Positions 24,770 through 35,299 of a stretch of DNA of 64,000 nucleotides are shown here, one piece after another. Within the stretch, counting starts at the first letter, position 1; each line of letters begins with the position of its first letter. The notes under the pieces were generated by a model that was not told the DNA's origin, made no database searches, and saw only the letters and a program-made list of their open reading frames with translations. The translations under genes were made by a program, and so were the position numbers. The stretch is from Sclerodactyla briareus (taxonomy: Eukaryota; Echinodermata; Holothuroidea; Dendrochirotida; Sclerodactylidae). Location: assembly GCA_026419785.1 (NCBI GenBank), contig JAODTK010004999.1, positions 992,001-1,056,000 on the forward strand. The letters are read 5' to 3'.

Positions 24770-26100
24770 CATAAATTATGATAATACTCTTTGAGGAACA
24801 GTTTTATCCACGAAAGGGATTTTTATCTAGTTATGATAAACTTACTATTGAACGACCCAATGAATTCCTTATCCTCTATGGTCAAGCACCTTATATATGC
24901 ATGTCAATCAAAGAAGGAGGAAGAAGGCAAAAAAAGGAGCAGAAGGAGGAGAAAGAAAAAAAATAATAATAATAATAGCATGTAAGTTTCTATCTAGGAA
25001 TGAAGTAAAAAATGAGATGACGAAAAGACACCTCTTTCGGTTTTAATAACTGGCTGGCTGGACAGCATTATAGTGAGACTCGCTGTAGTTCGGCGTGGTT
25101 ATCAACATATACAACGGGGATGGTAAAGTAATTTATAGCTCTTCACAATTAAAAATGTCGTGGTCACCGCGAGAAGGTTACAAATTGGACCATGAAACCG
25201 ATCAAGTTTACGGAGTTCTAAGATTCCGAGGTAATCGACGGGAACCAATAGTAATAGTGGGCGGAAATGCATGAGGAAATTTATGTCATATTGATCGAAC
25301 TCTTTACTGTTGTATAGGATCATGGAACCAGAACAACAGGAGGGTATTCATCATACGAGTCAGCTTCTAGACTCGTATCCAGCCCCCCCCCCCTCCAGCC
25401 CCCCCCCCCCCCTCCCCTCCACCCGAATGATGGCTGCGTTAAGAGCGAAACAGCAGTCAAGGAACAGAAGAAGTCACCACCTGGTCTATGCGTCAATAGA
25501 TATCAAAACAGTCATATCATACAGATAGAGGTCAGTGGCGATATTCCAATTCCACAACATGGCGTTAAGGGGGTGCCCCCCCCCCCACTAGTTCATATGC
25601 TGCTAATATACGTTTTCTCTTTTTCCGATATGAGAAAATCCCGTCCAGCCACATCTTAACCAGGTTTCAGCTTCCGGGGATTGCATTACGTGTCTGGAAA
25701 TCCTGTGTGACAGTTTTTGTCATTTTGAAGATTTGTGAGCGATAAACTGAACTAGACCAAAAACGGGCAGATTCGTCATTGAGAAGGATATATAACCGCG
25801 GGGGAAAAAATGGGAATGTTCAAATATTCCGCCTTCCGGGAACTGAAATTATAAAAGTAATGGTAGCAGTCGTCGTTGTAAGTGCTCTAACATGGTGGTG
25901 GCCATTTTAGATTTGAAAAACACGCAACATAGGACATGAGGATGGATTAGATTATAAAGGAAAAATTACTTCGGTATAGAAATCTCGACACTTGCATACA
26001 TGTGAACTGAAACATAGATATAAATATAAACTTATCGTGGTGGGAGTGGAGGAGAGTCCGAAGTCGCCAGCAGGTCCGGTTCCCACGAGGAGTCAAAGAT
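24770..26100. other. No gene recognised
   Basis: Includes a GAAGGAGGA/AAAATAATAATAATAA simple-sequence patch (24915-24980) and poly-C patches at 25382-25412 and 25578-25588. Confidence 0.35.
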
Positions 26101-26164
26101 GGCGCGGACCGGTAGTAGATCCCTCTCGTCACGGCGCGGTCGCGAGAAAGGTGCTACACTGCTG

Positions 26165-26300
26165 GAGACGTCGAACCCGGCTGTTTATAATTGTAGAGGC
26201 GTCAAGCCCGGCGGTAGTTGTAGAAAGCGTCGAACTCAGCGTACGTCGAACTAAGCGTCGAAATGTAGTAGGCGTCGAACGCGGCTGTACTTGTAAATAA
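26165..26300 (+). repeat. Degenerate GTCGAA-type minisatellite
   Basis: GGCGTCGAACGCGGCTGTA-like units recur about five times (near 26168, 26200, 26228, 26246 and 26271) with variable spacing. It sits in CpG-rich DNA upstream of the LINE and may belong to its 5-prime region. Confidence 0.45.
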
Positions 26301-26699
26301 CGGTAGTCAGCAGTAACAGACTCATGGTTGGCATGGGGATGTGGTAACATGGAGTCGACCCGTAACGGAAGTCGAAGATGAGCATAGTACATAAAACTAT
26401 GCAATGTAACAAGATAAGTTAAAATCGAAGAGAGCGTGGGTAAGGCCGTAGACCGTTTCGTAATATAACAGTTCGGGCATCGGTGTCACGCGGACCGGGC
26501 TACATATTAACAGATGTATGTTGACAAGGCAGACACGATCGGCGTTCGATGGGCACGGGTTCACTAGCGAATTCTCATTTACGTGGGTTACGGATGCCGA
26601 AGAAAACCTTCAGTGATGAATCGGCGCAGAGGAGGAAAAGTACGGTAGCCTCGTAACACTCGTCTATAAGAACTAATGGGAGGAAACAATGTACACGTA

Positions 26700-29640
26700 C
26701 TTTAAGGGCCATGGTTGTGAATTTCCAGAGCGTGAAAAAACAAGGGTGACCGGATCTGGACGGCCGGCCTCGAACGCACAAACCGGCATGTGATAGGTAC
26801 TGAGACTTGACTGAACCCTAACATCACAGATAATGAAATATTTCCCGAAGACTATGCTCTGATTAGGAAGGATAGAAATGACGGCTATGGTGGTATTCTG
26901 ATTGCATCAACGAGGATCTCTTATACACCGAATTGGTCAACCTTGATACAGACTGTGAAATTGTTTGGACACAAATCCAGCTTTTTGGTGGCAAAAAAGT
27001 GCTACATGTGCCTTTTACGCCCACCAACAAAACTGATCTTGATTGTCTAAATAACTTAAGACAATCCTTGCTCAATTGAATATCACTGCTTCCGATACTG
27101 TTTGGTTGGGTGGAGACTTCAATCTTCCTGGAATTGACTGGACTTCCCACTCAGTTACCCATACTCACAGAAACTGAGTCAACAATTGGTAGATTGTGGA
27201 AGACTTTGATCTAACTCCAGGCCTGTTACTGAGGCCTACAGAGAAGGCAATAGTCTGACTGGTTTTTAACAAACAAACTCCATCGTTGAAAAGTCTACAT
27301 TAATTCCTGGTCGGAGTGACCATGATGGAATTTCAATGCTTACCATCAGTCAACCCTAAATTCTGTCATCTTAAACCATATAAAGTCTACCTCTACAAGA
27401 AAGATAACACTGAAAACATGAGGAATGATTCTTTGACCAGATTCAGTCATGACTTTATAGGAAAGCATACCCCCAACCAGGAGAAATGTTGAGCATATCT
27501 GGAGAGATTTCCAAAAACAAGCTCCAGAGATAATGAATATTAACATCCCAACTTAAATGATCACGTATAAAAATAAAGCATCCATGGCTGATCAGAAAAT
27601 ACAGAGATCTGTAGGAAAACACCCAAAAAGCTACAACAACGGCTTTAGGGTCAGTCAAAATCCTGAGGATTAGGAAATTTTTAGAGAATCTAGGCGATCT
27701 ACCCACAAAATCCACCAGACAAGCATACCGGAACTATATATGAAATTGAAAACTTGCATGGACTCAAAAAAGAAATTCTGGTCGTTGGTCGTTGTAAACA
27801 AATTGAGGAAAGAGAAAAACACAACTGGCATTCCCACACTGAAGGACCAGGGAGGTTTGGTCTCTGACAATATTATAGGAAGGCCGAGCTTCTGAACCTA
27901 CAATTCACTTCTGTCTTCAATAAAGAAAACATGGAAACCTGCCAAACGTGTTGATAGATATCCATCCCATGCCCCTGATCTTTGTTACTGTGAATTGGGT
28001 GGCAAAAACTGTTGCAAAACCTAAATCCAAAAAAGCTACTGGCCCTGACGAACTACCACCACGGTCTAAAGAGTAGCCACTGAATTAGCCCCAATGTTGG
28101 GCCATTATTTTCAAAGTCCTTGGAACAGGCGAACTCCCTGCGCTGAATGGAGGGTGGCAAACATTTCCCCAAGTCATAAGAAGGGGCCTCGTGAAAAGCC
28201 ATGCAATTACGGACCCAATCCTTGATTGAGGCACGAGTAGCTTTTAGAGCATATTGATTATTCGCACATAATGGCTCATTTTGACACCCATCGTATTCTC
28301 ACAACAAACAGCACGGTTTAGGACAAAGACACACATTCCTGTGAAACTCAACGGATCCGACGTACCATGATCTGGCTGCTCTCTAAAAGAGGAGCAAACG
28401 ACATGATGTCATCATCTGGACTTTCGAAGGCATTTGACACCGTTCCACACAACCGGCTCTTCTGATGAAACTCGATCCAGTTATGGGGTTGATGGCACAA
28501 TGGATAGTGGATATCCGCTTCTCAAAAACCGCAAACAAACAGGTGTGGTGTTGGGTGGAGAGTTTTCTCAATGAGCAAGTGTTGACTTATGGTGTTCCGC
28601 AAGGTACTGTTTAGGCCCATTGCTTGTTGAACATCTATAATACATGAATTTGCCAGACACCTACACTCAATGTTAGCGGTGTTGAGGGATGTGTTCTTTA
28701 TAGAAACATTTAATTCCATACAAGACTCTGATCTGCCTAAAAAGTGATCTGACCCTCCTATAGCAGCCTGGACCAAAACATGGCAAATGAAATTCATGCT
28801 GAATGAAAAATGTAAGTGCTCGATCCTGCTAATAGATCCCTAGTTTACAACTACACCTTGGTTAGCTAGCACCATTCTTAAAGACACTGATTCGATACTG
28901 AACTTGGTGTTGAAATACAACATGATCTGAAGTGGAATTATCACATAAACAGAATACACTTGCTGCTAACAAAACAATTGGCTTTGTTCGTCGAAACCTA
29001 AACTTCTGTACTAAAGACAACAAAGCAGAGGTTTATAAGACCCTAATCCGCCAAGCATTAATAAGGTTAATCTGTTTGGGACCCGTACATTGTACAGCTC
29101 ACTCAGAAGCTTTAAAGGGTTCAGAGACGTGCAGTCAGAATGGTTTACACAACAACGATGATTGGGACCACAGTGCATCGCCTTGTTTCAACCCTTCAGT
29201 GAGATGAATTGACCACTAGGAGGGGACAAACAGGCCTCTCTACTTTGCAAAAAGCCATTAGGGGGTCACCTTGCCATCATATTCATGATCACTTCCGCCA
29301 GCCCAGTAGAAACCCGCCCCCGCCCAACGCGAACAATTATAATGAGCATCACACACGTCGGGACTGCTACAAAACTCCTTATTCCTTTATTGATCAACCA
29401 CCAGGGACTGGAACAACTTGCCACCTGAGGATAACAAGTATCGTCAGCCCAGCGAACTTCAAAGATGCTGTTGAACGGACACCTGACGGATTCAGCATCG
29501 GGACTAGCACTCCCCCCGTTTATCGCAAGCACACACCCAGGCCATGCTCGAGTGTGTTGTCCTTAGGATGTGGGCAGTCCCCACAAAGAAGAAGAAGAAA
29601 GAGAAGAAGCCTAAACTAGTGTGCCCGAGCCTACAGTATG
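26700..29640 (+). mobile_element. Decayed CR1/Jockey-like LINE (endonuclease + RT)
   Basis: The APE-type endonuclease begins near 26710 (RAMVVNFQSVKKQG). It continues with IGTET-stop-LNPNITDNEIFP (26790-26850), where the conserved Trp codon is TGA, then KDRNDGYGGILIA, and WLGGDFNLPGIDW near 27110. RT-linked blocks follow: KKATGPDELPP (about 28035), an AFDTVPHNRL-like segment (28430-28460), YGV.QGT..GPLL (about 28590-28625), and NKTIGFVRRNLNFCTKDNKA (from about 28970). The C-terminal WNNLPPE lies near 29410. The FADD box expected near 28680 is missing, and many stops and shifts break the frame. This is an inactive copy of an autonomous non-LTR element. Confidence 0.85.
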
Positions 29641-29892
29641 GCCCTGTTCCGTGGTCAGTTATTGTTTCTGTTTGAGTTTTTAGTAAGTTTCGACCATTTT
29701 GAGCTCAGAGGTTGAAGATAGCAAGTTGATAGCTTCTAGCAATAAATTGACAACACAATTTGAAAGCATATACATACATATGAATGGCCACTATAACCAG
29801 TGACAGTCTCACTACAGAACACTCTGTTATGGCAATATACTACTTACCTTTCTACCACTGACTTTCCTCCTTATCCACTAATAATTTTGCAG

Positions 29893-29981
29893 GTACAATG
29901 GCGTGCACCAAACTTCCCGTCATGCCGAAGGACCGGTACGGGGTTAAGGAAAGAAGGAGACGAAGGAAACGAATGAAGTAA
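29893..29981 (+). CDS. Candidate terminal exon with basic tail
   Basis: The acceptor CTAATAATTTTGCAG is followed by a phase-1 frame ending at TAA 29979-29981. It includes MACTKLPVMPKDRYGVKE followed by a run of Arg/Lys (RRRRRKRMK), which could serve as a nuclear-localisation tail. It lies 250 bp downstream of the LINE, which would then sit in its intron. No upstream partner exon was found; alternatively it is a short chance frame. Confidence 0.25.
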
Positions 29982-30089
29982 TAGCTTTTGGGAATCATTT
30001 TTGACCGATTTTGTGTTGGCGCGTTTCTGGATCTTTTCTATTCCTCGTGGAGGCAAACGAATATATACCAGTCATGTATGTGCGTAGTA

Positions 30090-30840
30090 TGGTGTGTGTG
30101 TTGTGTGTGTGTGTGTGTGTGTGGTGTGTGTGTTGTGTGTGCGTGTGGGGGTGTGTGTGTGCGTGTGTGCGTGGTGTGTGGTGTGTGTGTGTGTGTCTGT
30201 TTTTCGCTGTGTCTGTGTGTGACGCCCCCTAGTCAGCCACGATCTCTAACAACGCAACAAGTTCAACTGGCCAAGTGTGCTCATGTGGTGAGGATGAACC
30301 TATTGTGTTTTAGTGCGAGTTCAAGGTCATCTCAAGGGTCACTATAGGGAAAATTCCACAACTTTCAGAACGATATATAATTGATGCGAGGTGTCCTTAT
30401 TAGTTGCATATTAGCTATGTGGGTTGCACATATCGATGATGAGGATGAACCCTATTGTTTGGTGGTCAGGTCAAGGGTCATGAAGGTCACTAAAGGGGCA
30501 TCCTTCTATATGGGCAACGAAACTTCCAAAGCGATGTTGTGACATCGGAAATGTTTTCTTCGTCTAGGTGAAATGTGATATGGGACCTACTTTAACCTCA
30601 TGACCCTTTGACCTCATTTGATCTAATGACTTTGAGTCCAATTGCACGGAAGTATATACACTCCTTACCCACACGCTATTCCAGTTATGTCCTCTGTAAA
30701 AGTGATGGAACAGCTTCCCAATAAGCCTAGGGAATGCCATGTTCAACATTGACTTCCAGGCACTTGGAACATTTTGGAGGATTAGCGTGAAGGGAAGTTC
30801 TGTTCGTCTGTGACCCAACTTTTCAGGTGCACACAGACGT
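30090..30840 (+). repeat. Composite (TG)n-headed dispersed repeat, copy 5
   Basis: A (TG)n-rich microsatellite at 30090-30220 is followed by GACGCCCCCTAGTCAGC, then GATGAACCTATTGT, GGTCAAGGGTCATGAAGGTC, GGGCAACGAAACTT, TTTGACCTCATTTGATCTAA and TATGTCCTCTGTAAA. The order matches copies 4 and 6. Distal blocks (GTGTGTGGTAAGTTAAT, GTCTTGAAAGTCTCCTTTT, GAATCGCTACGCATA) reappear at 31680-31815. Confidence 0.75.
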
Positions 30841-32410
30841 GGACAATGCAGTAGTAATAGCAGTATTTAAAAAACCTGTTCAAATAAATCTTTCACTGGG
30901 GTCCCTGAATGTCCCAGTAGCCAGCTACTGTGGGTATTTTGTTACCACATGTCCAGTCAAGGACCCACAAATATACTTGAACTGCTCATTGCTAAGCTAA
31001 GTTTATTTATTCATTCAGCTCAGTGGAGGCCTATAGCCTCACTCACTTCTCTCAATCTATGGTAGACTTGTGAACAAAACTGTTAATTTTTTTACCCAGC
31101 ATCAGTTGGTACAGCTTCCTGGTGCTAAAATGAGAAAGTGGAGTGGGTGGCATGAGCCTAGGAGGGGGAGGAAGAATCCATGAAGCTATCCCACACTCCA
31201 AAACCAAATCCCCTCTACCACCACCGACAATTTATTGTCTGATTTTGTTGGACGAGCCCGATCGGAGTATGCTCACGTGAAAGATTAAAGGTTTTCCTTA
31301 AATAGGGAATTTTCTTTGAAAGTGGGAAAATGAGGAGGGAGAGAGGGAGGTCTGCGTATCGGGCAACATTGATCATCCCACCCACATCCAGACATCAGGC
31401 GAATCCTGGTGCCCCTGTCAGTTAGGGTGTGATCCTCTTCATATGCTTCATTCTTCATTGATAAGTGTTTTCTGTCGGTTGCAAAATGTGCCGCATTATG
31501 CAAGATTTTAGGTTTGTTGTAGATTTCTTAGTGTCTCGAAAGGTCTCGGGTGTGCGTCGTGTTCAGGGATTTCGAAAATATCCGCTTATACTATTAAAAC
31601 CACTAAATGATATTCGTAGCAATTACGAACAAAATTCATAATCTTTCTATATTTAGGTCAAGGCAGTTACCATAGACATTGGTGTGTGGTAAGTTAATTA
31701 TCTTCTACTTGCCTGCTTAGTATATTGTTCAGATATTAGGTGTCTTGAAAGTCTCCTTTTCATTACATAGGTTGAATATTTACTAATGAATGGCAATGAA
31801 TCGCTACGCATACTTGCGTATTGTTTTAGAAGAAGGATAATACATATGTTGGGACTGGGGAGGAGTGGTTCGGGGTTGGACTTTCCGTGGATGCTATTGG
31901 CAATGGGGTTTCATGAATGTTCTGATAAGTTCAATCGAAGAGGTGAATGTGCATGCTCGTCCATGATGATACTCCAACGCGGCCCCCATAGGGGAATTTT
32001 GATGGAATGGTATCCAACCAGGTTTCTAGTGGCACTTCCTTCACATTTCTATTCTTCAGAAATTATTCTCTGTGTAGTGTTGAGCTAATTGTGGAAAAAT
32101 AAAGAAACGAAAACCGAACGAATTAAAGCAGTTACGATCACGGCTGGTGTGCCACACGGCAGTACCATCAGCGAATTTACTAAAACTGAAGCCAGTAGGG
32201 GTGGAGGGGGGGGGGGGTGGGGGATTCTTAACATACCATGAAGTAGAGTATTCGGAAAACAGTACCTTGCTAGGGCAACTGACAGGATAATAAATTATTA
32301 CATATAATTGTGGTAAATCTGTCTATTGAAAAAAGGAAAAGGACTCGAATGTAATTGGGGGTTAGTTTGAAGTTGAAAAGTTTGAACGGAGCCCATTGTG
32401 TGAGACTTAA
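30840..32410. other. Spacer containing distal composite-repeat blocks
   Basis: Apart from the distal repeat blocks at 31680-31815 and a poly-G run at about 32203-32220, I see no feature. A 100-codon plus-strand frame at 31786 starts inside repeat sequence and is not called. Confidence 0.35.
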
Positions 32411-32416
32411 ACTTTT

Positions 32417-32941
32417 TAAAGGCCAATGGTCTTCATTGGGACTAGACTTTTGATACTCTCTATTTATCACATTATGACAGCAGAAACCCCAGACAAAATT
32501 TCAGCCGAAAAAATTTTTTTGTAGTGTACCGATAGGCCAATCAGTTATTGCAAAATGTGTCTTGTGACATCATGGGGGGAACCGGGGTCCCCGATATCAA
32601 AGTGAATGTAAACATGTCTTTTGAGAATATGGTACCGAACAAACTGTCTATCGATTCCAATGAAAAACTACACATTGTGCAGATAATTATTGCAAATCTT
32701 CATCCATTTCAAAGTGTATACACTCTTTTGTTTTCCAGTTATCATGGTGCAAAAAGCAGCATTTACTGTGTAGTCCCATGGCCGGCCTTTGCATCGTTCC
32801 ACCCGTGATGTCATAGATTCCTCGAATTTCTCATAAGTAAATTAGAATATCCAAATTTGGGGTGGTGGGTTTTTTTATATTGTACTCTTCTCACTTGTGC
32901 TAGCTTTGGAAGCAATTCTGTTACATGATCATTGGCCTTTA
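32417..32941. repeat. Fold-back element with nested inverted repeats
   Basis: The outer arm TAAAGGCCAATGGTC (32417-32431) pairs with GATCATTGGCCTTTA (32927-32941) with one mismatch. An inner pair, TGACATCATGG (about 32565) and CCGTGATGTCATA (32803-32815), is also inverted. This nested symmetry suggests a MITE or a fold-back element of about 525 bp. The 86-codon frame inside has no supporting signal. Confidence 0.4.
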
Positions 32942-33239
32942 ACAATAACCAATGTTTGAAGGATTCTATTGTCACAGAATTAGGAACGCCCAGTGGGTTG
33001 ATCGCGGCCTTGACCCAAATTATCAAGCTAAAGATGACTTGTTTTAATGCTATTTTATGGATTGATCATGTTTCGAATCAAATGGAATTGAATTCCATTT
33101 AAGTAGAATTTCTTCCCTTAAGTTACAATTTATAAGTGTATTCACAAGTATTATCAATGTAGCCTAGTAATAAGATTCGACCAGCCATAGACATATCTAT
33201 TCGCGCAACTTGAAATGCCATTCTTCTCCCTGGCCGGAC

Positions 33240-33340
33240 AAATTTCTTCGTTTGGGTGGAAAAGGGATTGAGAATCCAGGACGTCACGGGGGTACGATTC
33301 GAAGGCCGCCCATGAGCTCTACCAGCGAGGTTACTTTTTT
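33240..33340 (-). ncRNA. tRNA-derived SINE / tRNA-like fragment
   Basis: On the minus strand, CTGGTAGAGCTC (A-box-like, one mismatch at the last position) is followed at tRNA-like spacing by a degenerate B box, GGATTCTCAATCCC. Between them lies the anticodon-arm-like GGCCTTCGAATCG. No clean cloverleaf can be drawn, so a decayed SINE head is more likely than a functional tRNA. Confidence 0.4.
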
Positions 33341-34540
33341 TGCCTCGAAACAGAACGCAGAACAGGTATTCACTCAGGAGAGCAGTTTCCAAACACTTGT
33401 TTAATCATTGATTTCATTTGGATCCAATCCGTAGTTCGTTCCTAACAGGGCTACGGGGTACCATGGCACGTTACAGGCAGCCCCGGAAGAGATCTACACC
33501 GCCGTGACCATGCATTCCGACTGACACGATGTAATACAAGCCTTATACCAGGGGGGGGGGGGAGGGGGGGGGGGCTTACCTATACACCCAAACCACGTGT
33601 ATCGTGCAATAACTATTATTTTGTAATTAATTTAGGCATCAATGAGAACAATGTATTCTCTTCCTTACGATGCGGTAATGTCTTCTAACCATAATAACAT
33701 ATACTTTAGGCCGAGTGCGTGAACGAATACAAAAAATTAAAAATCCTCCTCACCCAGTATTTAAAATACTGGGGCGGAACGCAAACCGTATACGTGTCTG
33801 CTAGCTACAACTTATTTTCGGGTCGTCTGGCAGCAAATCCATTGGTGACTCACAAGGTCCAGTCTTCGTGCTAGTTTTCGTTCAATAAATAAGAATGACC
33901 TGGCCCCGTCACGAGACGCAATCATGTAGACCGTCGATAACTTTTAATGTATAATACAATCCATTGTCCCAGGAAGATAACCCTAGAAAAAAGCAGTAAG
34001 GTGTATTAACATCAAGAGAATAGAATTGAGAAAAAACCACCACAACAACACATGAGGAAAGCAGTAAGTATAGCCTTAGAAAAATTGAATGAATAATTGG
34101 AACACCTAATAATATGTGCACCTAATATTATTTATTGTGTCTAATGTAAATATATGAAAAACGACCCCTCTAAAAATATTGATTGTCGTCAATAAAAAAT
34201 TAACTCCGCCAACCAGACACATCCACCCTTAACCCGGGTCGGGACTGACAAGTGCTCAGTAGCCTTTTAGTATAATACATCTGTGTACAGCATCCAGCCA
34301 AATTATTCATCGGATATTGTCTGCCTACAGCAGACAGCTCATGGGAATATTGCTAAGCATTTGTTCAATATGATACAAATTAAAAAAATACAAGTATAAC
34401 ATAATACAATTTTCAGAATACCTTGCTACCCACCCCCTTCCTCCACACTTTAGGAAATAAATTTGTGATTGAAAAATATATAGTGTATGGCAATTCAGCA
34501 ACTGCCCAACCCCTTCCCTGCAAGTGTTAGGCACGCTATA
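33340..34540. other. No gene recognised
   Basis: Poly-G patches lie at 33551-33573. The remainder is AT-rich sequence without a supported frame. Confidence 0.35.
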
Positions 34541-34760
34541 CATTTATGATTTATAAAAAAAAAATGAATAAAGGTCCACAAGGCCATTCTGCGGGGCTAA
34601 TACGTAGGCTGTTCCATCCGCCTGCACATGTCCTGTTACTTCATCCTCCGCTAGTTCTCCTGGAAGGACTTCCCGTCGTCGAGGTCGATGTCTTTCATAA
34701 TTTCTTGTACCTGCTCCAGTTCAATGACGGTGTCAATCAGGCATTAATGAGTTGCTTTAA
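34541..34760 (-). pseudogene. Frameshifted coding fragment, function unknown
   Basis: On the minus strand one frame reads TVIELEQVQEIMKDIDLDDG (about 34735-34675). The adjacent frame continues with VLPGELAEDEVTGHVQADGT and AYVLAPQNGLVDLYS to a stop near 34541. Both are acidic and highly protein-like; joining them needs one frameshift or a very short intron. The donor-like GAGCAG|GTACAAG inside the first part is an alternative. Family not recognised. It may be a decayed gene piece or contain an assembly indel. Confidence 0.35.
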
Positions 34761-34789
34761 GAATTCTTGTATTAGCATTTGAGCAGAAA

Positions 34790-35299
34790 CACCTAACTAT
34801 CCTTGCCAATTTCAAATCCCTAAGACTTATTATTGCCATTTCTACCTATAAGTTTTGTGGAACTTGACTAAATTGCCTAAATTATGCAAATTAGACAATC
34901 ATCACTTTCTGTTGACCCATGATCAGTTCACTTATCTCGTACCACGTTGTGAACCACACCTACTAATTTTATTGGAATTCAACAAACTTGAACATTGATT
35001 AATGAAGCAATTTATAAACACTGCTAACCCCTAGTGACCTGATTCAATTGTTAACATTTTGGCGAGAACTAAAGGTAGACACAGCTTATAGTGAAACTGG
35101 TCCTTCTAATAAGTTTGTCTGTATATCCCAAGTGTCCACCCAAATTCCTTGTATTACCAGCCCTCCCAAGTGAGTTACATACTAACTCCCCCACCCCCCC
35201 CCCCCCCAGCTATCTCACAACCCAGAGCTACTGCAGGTTAAACCTGACACAGGACCATATGTCTCTCTTTGAACGAGTTCCGTCGAAACAAAAATCAGA
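34790..35299 (+). repeat. Dispersed repeat B fragment flanking the satellite
   Basis: Contains the AACTTGACTAAATTGCCTAAATTATGCAAATTAGAC-type text also seen at 40.26 and 58.6 kb, and CCCCTAGTGACCTGATT. A poly-C run lies at 35192-35207. It appears to be the left flank of a composite repeat whose middle has expanded into the satellite. Confidence 0.45.

Noticed and set aside
29988..30347. Cys/Val-rich 119-codon plus-strand frame
   Set aside because: Runs through the (TG)n microsatellite at 30090-30220.
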